NCBI GenBank assembly: GCA_943328975.2
Contig: CALQCC020000019.1
Span: 1-64,000, forward strand
Direction: 5' to 3'
Origin: Bordetella parapertussis
GTDB taxonomy: Bacteria; Acidobacteriota; Terriglobia; Bryobacterales; Bryobacteraceae
Length of the DNA stretch: 64,000 bases
A model generated the notes under the pieces. That model had not been told where the DNA came from and made no database searches. It saw only the letters and a program-made list of their open reading frames with translations. Of the stretch, positions 53,525-63,587 are shown piece after piece (positions within the stretch are counted from its first letter, which is position 1; every line of letters begins with the position of its first letter). Position numbers and translations under genes: made by a program.

Positions 53525-56500
53525 GTGAACTTTTCTGAAGTCTTCATCCGGCGTCCCATCGCCACTACGTTGCTCATGGCGGCGCTGGCGTTGTTCGGTG
53601 TTGTCGCCTATCAGACCTTGCCGGTCAGCGACATGCCCGACGTCGAAATGCCGACGCTGCAGGTCCAAGCCAATCTTCCCGGCGCCGATCCCGGCACCAT
53701 GGCGTCCTCGGTCGCCACCGTACTCGAACGCCAGTTCACCACCATCGCCGGCGTGGACTCCATGCGTTCCACCAGCGGCAGCGGCCAAACCTCCATCACC
53801 CTGCAGTTCGATATCAGCCGCGACGTCGACGGAGCTTCCGTGGACGTCCAGACCGCCATCGCCGAAGCCATGCCTCTGCTGCCCTCCGGCATGACCGCGC
53901 CCCCCTCGTTCAAGAAACAGAACCCCGGCGACCAGGCCATCTTCTACATGACGCTGATCTCCGACACCGTCGCCATGTCCGACTTGGCCGACTTCGCGGA
54001 GACCGTCGTTGCGCCCCGCATCTCCATGGTCAGCGGCGTCGCGCAAGTTCAAGTGCAAGGCGCGGCCAAGTACGCAGTGCGCGTCCAACTCGACCCCGAC
54101 AAACTCGTCGCCAAGAAGATCGGTATCAACGAAGTTACCAACGCCATCAACAACTGGAATCCCAACGCCCCCACCGGGACCATGTACGGTCCGCGTCAAG
54201 CCTACACCCTGAAGCTCAACGGCGAACTGCACAACGCCGAAGGTTTCGGCGACTTGATCATTTCCTGGCGCAATGGATCGGCCGTCCGCCTGCGCGACGT
54301 CGCCGACGTAGTAGACAGCGTTGAAAACGACATGAACGCCGCCTGGATGTATAACGGCGGAAAAATGCAACGAGCCGTACAAATGCAGGTGATGAAGCAG
54401 CCCGGTGCCAACACCATCGAAGTTGCGGACGCCGTCAAGGCGCTCTTCCCCACCTTCGAGGCCCAATTGCCTCCCTCGGTCAGCCTGACCACTCGCGGCG
54501 ACCGTTCCGATACCATCCGCGGCTCCTTCCGCGACATTCAACGCACCATGGCCACCACCATGGCGCTGGTCGTCGTCGTGATTTTCGTTTTCCTGCGCAG
54601 TGGACGCGCCACCCTGATTCCTGCCCTCGCGCTGCCGTTTTCTATCCTCGGCACCGTCGCCGTGATGAAGCTATTCGGGTTCAGCCTCAACACCCTCTCC
54701 ATGATGGCGTTGATCCTCTCGGTCTGCTTCGTCGTCGACGACGCCATCGTGATGCTCGAGAACATCGTCCGGCACATTGAGTCGGGCATGTCGCCGCTCG
54801 CCGCCGCCTATAAAGGATCCAAGGAAATCGGCTTCACCATTTTGTCGATGACCGTGTCGCTGGCCGCCGTCTTCATCCCCATCCTGTTCATGAGCGGCAT
54901 GCTAGGCCGCATCTTCCGCGAATTCGCCGTCACCATCTGCGTCGCCATCCTGGTCTCTGGTGTGGTTTCGATCACCCTCTCGCCCATGCTCTGCAGCATG
55001 CTGTTGCGCCCGCATACCGAAAAGCACGGTTGGCTCTACCGCTTCACCGACCGCGGCTTCCAAGCCCTGCTCCGCGCCTACGCCTGGAGCCTGCGCGGCG
55101 TACTCAACCACCGCTTCGCGATGCTGGTCGTCTTCTTCGGCGTGATCGGCGCCACCGGCTACCTCTATACGTTGGTCCCCAAGGGCTTCATCCCCAATGG
55201 CGACAATGACCAGATGCAGATCAACGTGCAGATGGCCCAAGGCACCTCGTTCTACAAAGCAGTCGAGCTGCAGCAAAAGGTCGCCGACGTGGTCCGTCAG
55301 GATCCGGACGTGGAAACCTTTATGACCAATGCCGGCAACGGCAACAACGGTCGTTTCTTCACCATGTTGAAGACCCCCCGCGACTTCACCGCGCAGCAGA
55401 TCGCCGAGCGTCTACGTCCCAAGTTCGCCCGCATCCCCGGTGTGAACGTAGTCACCCAGATCCAGCCCCCCATCCGTATCGGAGGCGGTGGCTTCAACTC
55501 CCGCAGCAATAACGACATCACACTGCAAGGTCCCGATACCGAAGAGCTCTACGCCAGCGCGCGTCAATTCGAAGACATCCTCAAGGATGTTCCCGAAGTG
55601 CAGGACGTCAACAGCGACCTCGAATTCCGCAGCCCGCAAATCCACGTCGACATCGACCGCGAACGCGCCGCTCTCTACGGCCTCAGCCCCTCCGATATTT
55701 CCAACGCTCTCTACGGAGCCTACGGCCCGCGCAACGTTTCCATGATCTACTCCCCCAAGACGCAATACCGCGTCGTCATGGAAGTGCAAAAGAAATATCA
55801 GGCCTACTCGGACTACCTGTCCAAGATTTACTTCAAGACTAACGACGGCAAACTTGTCCCCCTCGATTCCTTGGCCAAGGTCACCGAAACAGTCGGACCC
55901 CAGAGCATCGCGCACGCCGGCCAGTTGCCCGCCGTCACCGTATCCTTCAACCTGCGCCCCGGCATTGCGCTGGGCGATGTCACCGGCAAGATCCTCGACC
56001 TGGCCAAGAAGAACCTCCCCGCGAATGTTTCCGCCAGCTTCTCCGGCAACGCGGCCGCTTTCCAGGATTCCATCGGCGATCTCGGCCTGCTCTTCCTGAT
56101 CGCGATCCTGGTGGTCTACATCGTTCTGGGTGTTCTCTACGAAAGCTACATTCACCCGTTGACCATTCTCTCCGGCCTGCCCTCTGCCTGCCTGGGAGCT
56201 CTGCTCACGCTCTACATCTTTAAGGGCGAACTCAACATCTACTCCTTCGTCGGACTCATCATCCTGGTCGGCATCGTCAAGAAGAATGCGATCATGCAGA
56301 TCGATTTTGCGCTGGCCGAAGAACGTGCCGGCGCCGCCTCTCCCAGCGATGCAATCTACCGCGGCTGCCTCATCCGCTTCCGCCCCATCATGATGACCAC
56401 GGTCGCGGCCATGTTGGGCGCCATCCCCATTGCCTTCGGTTCTGGCCCCGGCGGCGAAGCCCGCCGTCCCCTGGGTCTCACCGTCCTGGGCGGCTTGGGC

Positions 56501-56629
56501 CTCTCGCAAATCATGACGCTCTATCTCACGCCGGTGGTCTACACCTATATGGCCCGCATCACGGCGCGACGTAAAGAAAAGACCCCCATCTTCACGCCGA
56601 CCCAGCCAGCGGCTGGTTTTGGTGACTAA
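53525..56629 (+). CDS. RND efflux permease (MdtB/C-like)
   Basis: FIRRPIATTLLMAALALFGVVAYQTLPVSDMPDVEMPTLQVQANLPGADPGTMASSVATVLERQFTTIAGVDSM; 1034 aa. Confidence 0.95.
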   Translation: MNFSEVFIRRPIATTLLMAALALFGVVAYQTLPVSDMPDVEMPTLQVQANLPGADPGTMASSVATVLERQFTTIAGVDSMRSTSGSGQTSITLQFDISRDVDGASVDVQTAIAEAMPLLPSGMTAPPSFKKQNPGDQAIFYMTLISDTVAMSDLADFAETVVAPRISMVSGVAQVQVQGAAKYAVRVQLDPDKLVAKKIGINEVTNAINNWNPNAPTGTMYGPRQAYTLKLNGELHNAEGFGDLIISWRNGSAVRLRDVADVVDSVENDMNAAWMYNGGKMQRAVQMQVMKQPGANTIEVADAVKALFPTFEAQLPPSVSLTTRGDRSDTIRGSFRDIQRTMATTMALVVVVIFVFLRSGRATLIPALALPFSILGTVAVMKLFGFSLNTLSMMALILSVCFVVDDAIVMLENIVRHIESGMSPLAAAYKGSKEIGFTILSMTVSLAAVFIPILFMSGMLGRIFREFAVTICVAILVSGVVSITLSPMLCSMLLRPHTEKHGWLYRFTDRGFQALLRAYAWSLRGVLNHRFAMLVVFFGVIGATGYLYTLVPKGFIPNGDNDQMQINVQMAQGTSFYKAVELQQKVADVVRQDPDVETFMTNAGNGNNGRFFTMLKTPRDFTAQQIAERLRPKFARIPGVNVVTQIQPPIRIGGGGFNSRSNNDITLQGPDTEELYASARQFEDILKDVPEVQDVNSDLEFRSPQIHVDIDRERAALYGLSPSDISNALYGAYGPRNVSMIYSPKTQYRVVMEVQKKYQAYSDYLSKIYFKTNDGKLVPLDSLAKVTETVGPQSIAHAGQLPAVTVSFNLRPGIALGDVTGKILDLAKKNLPANVSASFSGNAAAFQDSIGDLGLLFLIAILVVYIVLGVLYESYIHPLTILSGLPSACLGALLTLYIFKGELNIYSFVGLIILVGIVKKNAIMQIDFALAEERAGAASPSDAIYRGCLIRFRPIMMTTVAAMLGAIPIAFGSGPGGEARRPLGLTVLGGLGLSQIMTLYLTPVVYTYMARITARRKEKTPIFTPTQPAAGFGD

Positions 56630-56652
56630 GACTTGGTGACTAAGCTCTCGCA

Positions 56653-59600
56653 ATGAATCTCTCGCAGCCATTTATTGAACGTCCCATCGCCACCAGCCTC
56701 TTGATGGGAGCCATCGCGCTCTTCGGCTCCGTCGCCTATCAAAAGCTGGCCGTCAGCGATCTTCCCAACGTGGACTTCCCCACGCTGCAAGTCACCGCGC
56801 AGTTGCCCGGAGCCAGCCCTGACACTATGGCGGCTTCGGTCGCCACTCCGCTCGAAAACCAGTTCTCCACCATCGCCGGCATTGAGTCGATGACCTCCAT
56901 CAACTCGCTCGGCTCCACTCAGATCACCCTTGAATTTGCGCTCGATCGAAGTATGGATGGCGCCGCCATCGACGTGCAGGCCGCCATCACCCAAGCCTCG
57001 CGCCAGTTGCCGCAGGGCATGCCGACCCCGCCAACGTTCGCCAAGGTCAACCCCGCCGATCAACCCGTCATCTATCTCACGCTCACCTCCAAGCAGGTTC
57101 CTCTGTGGACCCTGGATGAATTCGCCGAAACCCGCATCGCCCAACGCTTGTCCATGGTCACCGGCGTCGCGCAGGTGCAGGTCTTGGGAGCGCAGAAATA
57201 CGCGGTGCACGTCCAGATGGATCCGCACGCCCTCGCCTCCCACAACGTCGGCATCAACGAAGTTGAAAACGCGCTGCGTGCCTGGAACGTCAATCTGCCC
57301 ACCGGCCAGATTACGGGACCACAACGTTCCTTCGCGCTGCAGACCTCCGGCCAGTTGACCAGCGCCGATCAATACCGTTCGCTCGTCGTCGCCTACCGCA
57401 ATGGCATCCCCGTGCGCCTGGAAGAACTTGGCGAACTGGTCGATAGCGTGGAAGACGACAAGACCGCTTCCTGGTTCTACACCAAGCAGGATGACCAGCG
57501 CGCCATCGTGCTCGCCATCCAACGCCAGCCTGGGACCAACACCATGGCGGTCACCGATAACATCAAGGGCCTGCTCCCGGTCTTTGAAACCGAACTTCCG
57601 CCGTCGGTTCATATGGACGTTTTGTACGATCGTTCGCAGACCATCCGCGAATCGTTCGACGACGTGAAGGTCACCATGCTGCTGACGCTGGCTCTGGTCA
57701 TCGGCGTAATCTTCCTGTTCCTGCGTAACTTCTCCGCCACCGTCATCCCGAGCCTCGCGCTGCCGTTCTCCATCGTCGGTACCTTCGCCGTGATGTACAT
57801 GATGAACTACAGCCTGGACAACCTGTCCATGATGGCGCTGATTCTTTCCGTCGGCTTCGTCGTCGATGATGCCATCGTGATGTTGGAAAACATCTTCCGC
57901 CACATGGAATTGGGCAAGAAACCGTTGGAAGCCTCACTGATCGGGTCCAGCGAAATCGGCGGCACCATCGTGTCGATGACCCTGTCTCTCACCGCCGTTT
58001 TCATCCCTGTGCTCTTCATGGGAGGCATCCTCGGTCGCCTCTTCCGCGAATTCGCCGTCACCATCTGCGTCGCGATTCTGATCTCCGGAGTCGTCAGCGT
58101 CACGCTCACGCCGATGCTGTGCAGCCGCTTCCTGCGCGTGAAACACGGTGGACATGGCATCCTCTATCGCGCCACCGAGGCCGTCTTCGACTGGATGCTG
58201 CGCATGTATGACGTCAGTCTACAAGTGGTGCTGCGCTACCGGCCCCTGACCATGGTCGTGTTCGTCGCCGTGCTGGGTGGAACCGTCGTCTTATTTGAAC
58301 GCATCCCCAAAGGTTTCATCCCCGATCAGGATACCGACCAGCTTGCCGTGATCACCGAAGCGCAACAAGGTACCTCGTTTTACCAGATGTCCGAGTATCA
58401 GAAGACCGTCGCCGAAGTGGTTCGCGCGCACCCCGATGTCGAAGCCTTCACCTCTTCCGTTGGCGGCACCGCGTCCAGCACCCTGGGTGGTCCGAACTAT
58501 GGACAACTTGTCGTCCGCCTCAAGCCCCGCGCTGAACGCACCAAACTAGTCGATGACATTATTGCCGAGCTGCGTCCTCAACTGGAAGGTCTGCCCGGAG
58601 TAAAGGTCTACCTGCAAAATCCGCCCACCGTCCGCATCGGCGGACAGGTCACCAAGAGTCTCTATCAGCTCTCGCTGCAATCGGTCGACAAGCCTGCCCT
58701 GTACGCCACCGCAGCCAAGCTTGAGGAATTGATCGCGCAAGTGCCCGGTGTCATCGACGTCACTACCAACGTCGCCATCACCAGCCCGCAGATCAACATC
58801 ACCATCGATCGCGACCGCGCCGCCGCACTGCAGGTCAACGCGAACCAGATTGAAAACTCTTTCTACGACGCCTACGGCCCCCGCTGGGTATCCACCATCT
58901 ACGGCTCATCCAACCAGTACAAAGTTCTACTGGAGCTGAAACCGCAATTCCAGTCCGATCCCAACGCGCTCTCCCTGCTCTACTTCAAGGCAGGGCAGGG
59001 CAACCTGATCCCGCTCGATACCCTCGCTCAGGTGAAGCAAGAAGTCGGACCGCAGTCCGTCAATCACTACGGCCAGCTCTCCGCCGCCACTGTATCGTTT
59101 AACCTGCTCCCCGGCGCATCCCTCGGTGGCGTGTTCGATAAAATCGCGACCATCACGGGCGACCCCGAAAACGTCCCCGTGGAAGTCGGCACCGCATGGC
59201 AGGGAGCAGCGAAGGCGTTCCAAGGCCAGCAGGGCAATACTTGGGTGCTACTGCTAGTCGCCATCTTCGTCGTCTACATCGTGTTGGGCATTCTCTACGA
59301 AAGCTACATCCACCCGTTGACGATTCTCTCCGGGCTGCCCTCGGCCGGCTTCGGAGCACTGGCCACGCTGTACATGTTCGGCATGGATCTCAACATATAC
59401 GCCTTCGTCGGCTTGATCATGTTGATCGGCATCGTCGAAAAGAACGCGATCATGCAGATCGATTTCGCCCTCGACGCCGAACGCACTCAAGGCCTGCCGC
59501 CCATCAAGGCCATCTACGAAGGCTGCCTCATCCGCTTCCGCCCGATCATGATGACCACCATGGCCGCGCTCTTCGGAGCTGTCCCCATCGCGATGGGCTA

Positions 59601-59787
59601 CGGAGCCGGTGGCGAAGCTCGCCAGCCCCTGGGCTTAGCAGTTGTCGGCGGTCTGATGTTCTCGCAATTGGTCACACTCTATCTGACCCCTGTCTTCTAT
59701 ACCTACATGGCAGCCCTGCAAACTTGGCTAGGCAGGAACCGGACAGTGAAAACTTCCCATCCGGTCCCCGCGACCATGGGCGACTAG
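56653..59787 (+). CDS. RND efflux permease (MdtB/C-like), tandem paralogue
   Basis: FIERPIATSLLMGAIALFGSVAYQKLAVSDLPNVDFPTLQVTAQLPGASPDTMAASVATPLENQFSTIAGIESM; 1044 aa. Confidence 0.95.
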   Translation: MNLSQPFIERPIATSLLMGAIALFGSVAYQKLAVSDLPNVDFPTLQVTAQLPGASPDTMAASVATPLENQFSTIAGIESMTSINSLGSTQITLEFALDRSMDGAAIDVQAAITQASRQLPQGMPTPPTFAKVNPADQPVIYLTLTSKQVPLWTLDEFAETRIAQRLSMVTGVAQVQVLGAQKYAVHVQMDPHALASHNVGINEVENALRAWNVNLPTGQITGPQRSFALQTSGQLTSADQYRSLVVAYRNGIPVRLEELGELVDSVEDDKTASWFYTKQDDQRAIVLAIQRQPGTNTMAVTDNIKGLLPVFETELPPSVHMDVLYDRSQTIRESFDDVKVTMLLTLALVIGVIFLFLRNFSATVIPSLALPFSIVGTFAVMYMMNYSLDNLSMMALILSVGFVVDDAIVMLENIFRHMELGKKPLEASLIGSSEIGGTIVSMTLSLTAVFIPVLFMGGILGRLFREFAVTICVAILISGVVSVTLTPMLCSRFLRVKHGGHGILYRATEAVFDWMLRMYDVSLQVVLRYRPLTMVVFVAVLGGTVVLFERIPKGFIPDQDTDQLAVITEAQQGTSFYQMSEYQKTVAEVVRAHPDVEAFTSSVGGTASSTLGGPNYGQLVVRLKPRAERTKLVDDIIAELRPQLEGLPGVKVYLQNPPTVRIGGQVTKSLYQLSLQSVDKPALYATAAKLEELIAQVPGVIDVTTNVAITSPQINITIDRDRAAALQVNANQIENSFYDAYGPRWVSTIYGSSNQYKVLLELKPQFQSDPNALSLLYFKAGQGNLIPLDTLAQVKQEVGPQSVNHYGQLSAATVSFNLLPGASLGGVFDKIATITGDPENVPVEVGTAWQGAAKAFQGQQGNTWVLLLVAIFVVYIVLGILYESYIHPLTILSGLPSAGFGALATLYMFGMDLNIYAFVGLIMLIGIVEKNAIMQIDFALDAERTQGLPPIKAIYEGCLIRFRPIMMTTMAALFGAVPIAMGYGAGGEARQPLGLAVVGGLMFSQLVTLYLTPVFYTYMAALQTWLGRNRTVKTSHPVPATMGD

Positions 59788-61118
59788 AAGTTATACCCGA
59801 CCATCAAGAACGGGAAATCATACCCGTTCCCCTGCGTCGTCTTCTTCAAGAACGACCCCGGGAACAAGTGCGCGTATCCGAACGCAATCGACATCTGCTT
59901 GGTAGCCGCATACGTCCCAGTCAGATCCACTTCCGCTCCGATGTACTTCCCCGCCAGTCCGGTTGTGTCGCGAACCACGGCCGTGCCGTTCGCCGCGTAC
60001 AGCGCGTCCTTCGCACTCGCCAGCCACAGCCAGTGATAGCGAGGCGTGAACGTCCACTTCGTGCTCGGCTTCAGTGCCGCCGCGATCTGGACGTTGCTGA
60101 CGTTCTTCCACCCCACCTGATCGGCGAAGCCCATCTTGTCATGCCCCGTCGGATACAGCTGATCGAATGTCCCACGTTTGCCGTCGGTCGGATTCTTATC
60201 GCCCGAGGCGTAGTTGTACTCCACCATCCACTTCGGCTGCATCAGCATCTTGGGAGTCGTATACCCCAACATCCAATGTCCTGCCCACGCGCCGATATCG
60301 TCGTTCGCCAGCGAACCCCACTGCCGGTTCATCTCCGTGTTGTAGTCGAAGTTGGTCTTGCCCATCTTGCCTACAAACCGGATACCGTACGTTTTGAAAT
60401 CGCGCTTGCCCAGCACGCCCGTTTCCGATCTCAAGCCGCGCGTCACCCGCCACAACACATACGGCTCAATCGTCATGTTCTTCACCAGCTTCGGAGCGTT
60501 CACCCAGATGCCATGCAGGTTGTCTGCTTTGTTGCGCAAGCCGCGATTAAACTCGCCGTCTACCTGTGCCACAACCGTGGAAGCAAACGCATCGAACCGA
60601 GCTCCCTTCCAGCGATACGTCGCGCGCACGGCATCAAAGCTACGCGCCGTATTCATCCAGTTCAAGTGACCCAACAGCCGCATGTCGCCGAACGCAAACT
60701 CCTGCCGCCCCGCGCGCACGCCGAATTTCTTATTCTCTGAGTCGCCCAATTCCACATAGGCGACGCGCAAGTCCATTCTGTCCTGGAACGGCGGCGCAGG
60801 CACAGTGTTCTTGCCATAGACGCGAGCATCCTGCATCTGGAAGCTGAATCGCAACCACGGCGTGGGGTTTACGTTCATGTTGATCCGGAAGCGACTCAAA
60901 TAGTACGCGTCGCTGTTGTTGTTCTTGAACGCCCCGCCGCTGAAGCCTTCCACGCGGCCCTGATACACTCCGCTGAACTTCAGCCACTTGGGCAAATCTT
61001 TGTTTAATTCTCCGGAGGGAAGTTGAAAGTTTGTTCCAGTCGGCGTCGAAGCCGCCGGTGCCTGAGCAAACATTGGTGCCGCAAACAATGCCGCCGTGGC
61101 CCAAAAACGAAAGGTCAT
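59784..61118 (-). CDS. Alginate-export-like outer-membrane porin
   Basis: Signal peptide MTFRFWATAALFAAPMFAQ; LPKWLKFSGVYQGRVEGFSGGAFKNNNSDAYYLSRFRINMNVNPTPWLRFSFQMQDARVYGKN; C-terminal F. Confidence 0.75.
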   Translation of the reverse strand: MTFRFWATAALFAAPMFAQAPAASTPTGTNFQLPSGELNKDLPKWLKFSGVYQGRVEGFSGGAFKNNNSDAYYLSRFRINMNVNPTPWLRFSFQMQDARVYGKNTVPAPPFQDRMDLRVAYVELGDSENKKFGVRAGRQEFAFGDMRLLGHLNWMNTARSFDAVRATYRWKGARFDAFASTVVAQVDGEFNRGLRNKADNLHGIWVNAPKLVKNMTIEPYVLWRVTRGLRSETGVLGKRDFKTYGIRFVGKMGKTNFDYNTEMNRQWGSLANDDIGAWAGHWMLGYTTPKMLMQPKWMVEYNYASGDKNPTDGKRGTFDQLYPTGHDKMGFADQVGWKNVSNVQIAAALKPSTKWTFTPRYHWLWLASAKDALYAANGTAVVRDTTGLAGKYIGAEVDLTGTYAATKQMSIAFGYAHLFPGSFLKKTTQGNGYDFPFLMVGYNF

Positions 61119-61201
61119 GAGGATCTCCTGTATGTGTCGAATCAGTCTAGAGTTTTGTCTACAGGGAAAGAACGACTCTGCAAAGAGCGTCTGAGGGTGG
61201 G

Positions 61202-61238
61202 CGAACGGGGTCCCGACTACACATCGGAAACCCGTTCG
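61202..61238. promoter_or_regulatory. Inverted repeat CGAACGGG...CCCGTTCG
   Basis: Perfect 8-bp arms at 61202-61209 and 61231-61238; third copy CGAACGGGTTCCC at 61386. Confidence 0.5.
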
Positions 61239-61503
61239 TTTCGGCGATGGTCTGAGTATAGGGCACGTCATCGGTTTTTCGAAAGGGAAAATGACAGCAA
61301 AAGGTTTTATGAGCCCCATCCAAAAAATTCTCTAGCCTGGCAGGAAAGTGCGTGCTAACCTGATCTCGCAGTCACCTCTCGGTAACGAACGGGTTCCCAG
61401 ATGGCAGTTGTAAGTGCCCAGGGCCCGTATCCCTCCTTTCATTGCTCAACGCTTGAGCCTCCATCCGCCGTGTTAGGCGCCTAACTGTTCCCAAAGGAGA
61501 CTC

Positions 61504-62751
61504 ATGAATTCTACTCGCAGATCTTTTCTCAAGACCACCGCTACGGCGACCCCATTGGCCGCTCTACTCGCCGGACTCCCCTCCGGTTGGACCGGCACCG
61601 CATATGCGGACGATTCCCCGGAAACCAAAGAAATGCGCTTCGGCATGATCGCGCTTACTGATTGCGCTTCCATCGTGATGGCCCATGAACTCGGCTATTT
61701 CAAGAAGTTCGGGATCAATTCCATCATTTCGAAAGAAGCCTCCTGGGCCGCCATCCGCGACAAGTTGAGCCTGGGTGAAAATCACGCGACACACATGCTG
61801 CTCGGCATGCCCTTCGCTTCCACGATGGGTCTGGGCGGCTCGCCTGTGAAGCCCATGGTGATTCCGTGGCTGATCAATCGCAACGGCCAGGCCATCACGT
61901 TGGCGAACAAGTTCAAGGGCACTGTTAAGACCGCGAAGGACATGAAGCCCTTCGTCGACAAGGCCAAAGCCGCAGGCGACCCGTTGAGCTTCGCCATGAC
62001 GTTCCCCCCCGGCACCCACGCGATGTGGATGCGTCACTGGCTTGCCACTGGCGGCATTCATCCCGACAAAGACGTGAGCCTCATTACGATTCCACCGCCG
62101 CAGATGGTGGCGAACATGAAGGTCGATAAAATGGCCGGCTTCTGCGTAGGCGAGCCTTGGAACCTGCGCGCCATCGCCGACAACATTGGTTACACCGTCA
62201 TCACCACGCAGAAGATGTGGCCGGATCATCCAGAAAAAGTCTGCGCCTTTACCGAAGAGTTCGCCACCAAGAATCCGAAGAGCGTGGCCGCCGTACTCAA
62301 GGCCCTGCATCTATCCAGCGAATACATCGACAAGATGGAAAACCGTCCCGCGGTGGCGGAAACCATCGCGAAGGCGTCTTACATCAACACCACCAAGGAA
62401 GTCATCCTCGACCGCATGTTGGGTAAGTACGATTACGGCGATGGCCGCAAAGAGCAGGACCCCAACTACATGATCTTCAACCAGCGCGAATGTAACTTCC
62501 CCTCGCGTACCTACGGCTACTGGTGGCTGGCGCAGTTCCGCCGCTGGGGCATGGTCAAGGGCGCGCCGCAGTACAAACAGATTGCCGAAAAGGTCATGCG
62601 TCCCGACATCTACATGGATGCCATGAAGCAGTTCGGCGTCACGGTCAAAGCGAAGGATATGCAGCCGACCAAACTGGCCGACGGCACCTTCACCCCAGCC
62701 GACGCAGAGAAGTACGCGACCAGCTTCCCAATCAACAGTCTGCAGAACTAA
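61504..62751 (+). CDS. Nitrate/bicarbonate-type ABC transporter substrate-binding protein (NrtA/CmpA-like)
   Basis: STRRSFLKTTATATPLAALLAG leader; LRFGMIALTDCASIVMAHELGYFKKFGINSIISKEASWAAIRDKLSLGENHATHMLLGMP-like NrtA signature. Confidence 0.88.
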   Translation: MNSTRRSFLKTTATATPLAALLAGLPSGWTGTAYADDSPETKEMRFGMIALTDCASIVMAHELGYFKKFGINSIISKEASWAAIRDKLSLGENHATHMLLGMPFASTMGLGGSPVKPMVIPWLINRNGQAITLANKFKGTVKTAKDMKPFVDKAKAAGDPLSFAMTFPPGTHAMWMRHWLATGGIHPDKDVSLITIPPPQMVANMKVDKMAGFCVGEPWNLRAIADNIGYTVITTQKMWPDHPEKVCAFTEEFATKNPKSVAAVLKALHLSSEYIDKMENRPAVAETIAKASYINTTKEVILDRMLGKYDYGDGRKEQDPNYMIFNQRECNFPSRTYGYWWLAQFRRWGMVKGAPQYKQIAEKVMRPDIYMDAMKQFGVTVKAKDMQPTKLADGTFTPADAEKYATSFPINSLQN

Positions 62752-62756
62752 GAGCC

Positions 62757-63521
62757 ATGAAAAAACTCACCGAAACATTTCTACTCCCCCTTGTGGGGGT
62801 CGCTCTGATGTTAGGTCTGTGGGCCATCGCCAGCACCGTCGCCACGGACCTCCCGTCTCCCCTCAAGACCTGGGAAGACAGCAAGATCTACATCCTCAAC
62901 CCTTGGGAAAAACGCGGCGAGATGGATCAAGGCATCCTCCGCATGGCGTCCTACTCGTTGTGGCGCGTCGCCAAGGGGTACTTCCTGGCGATCCTGATCG
63001 GCACTCCGCTCGGCTTCCTGCTCGGAACTTCGAAGCCCCTGCAGCATATGTTCGATCCCGTCATTCAGGTGCTGCGCCCCATCTCGCCCCTGGCATGGTT
63101 GCCACTCGGCCTGGTGCTCTTCCGTAAATCTGAACCAGCGGCGCTCTTCGCCATCGCGCTCTGTTCCATGTGGCCAACGGTGATCAATACGATGCACGGA
63201 GTGCAGGCCGTGCCGCAAGACTTCCTCAATGTGGCCAAGGTGCTGCGCCTGTCGCGTTGGAAGACGTTGACCAAGGTTCTGATTCCGTCCACGCTGCCCT
63301 ATATCTTCACCGGCTATCGCCTCAGCCTGGGCCTGGCCTGGCTGGTGATCGTAGCAGCGGAGATGTTAACCGGCACGCCCGGCATCGGCGGCTTTCTATG
63401 GCAGGAGTACAACAGCCTGATCTACGCGCACATCCTGCTGAGCATCCTGACCATCGGTATTGTGGGCTTCGCGCTGGATCGTCTCATGGGACTAGCCGAA
63501 GCAAAACTAAAAGCAGCCTAA
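62757..63521 (+). CDS. Nitrate-type ABC transporter permease (NrtB-like)
   Basis: PVIQVLRPISPLAWLPLGLVLFRKSEPAALFAIALCSMWPTVINTMHGVQAVPQDFLNVAKVLRLSRWKTLTKVLIPSTLPYIFTG. Confidence 0.9.
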   Translation: MKKLTETFLLPLVGVALMLGLWAIASTVATDLPSPLKTWEDSKIYILNPWEKRGEMDQGILRMASYSLWRVAKGYFLAILIGTPLGFLLGTSKPLQHMFDPVIQVLRPISPLAWLPLGLVLFRKSEPAALFAIALCSMWPTVINTMHGVQAVPQDFLNVAKVLRLSRWKTLTKVLIPSTLPYIFTGYRLSLGLAWLVIVAAEMLTGTPGIGGFLWQEYNSLIYAHILLSILTIGIVGFALDRLMGLAEAKLKAA

Positions 63522-63587
63522 ACACCCCACACAGAACCGCGACCGTAAGGAAGCGGACAGCACAGCAGTAGTTGCGGGAAAGGAAGC

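Noticed and set aside
52751-57903. Long minus ORFs (596, 419 and 425 aa) antisense to adaptor and RND permeases
   Set aside because: Shadow ORFs of high-GC coding sequence; overlap well supported genes.
59196-60740. 514-aa plus ORF across RND end and antisense to porin
   Set aside because: Arg/His/Pro-rich, no motifs; porin on the minus strand has a convincing signal peptide and beta-barrel pattern.
61340-61503. TPP or guanidine riboswitch upstream of the nitrate-type ABC operon
   Set aside because: AACCTGATC at 61359 recalls the TPP motif but CTGAGA and the rest of the core are missing; no recognisable ykkC core either.
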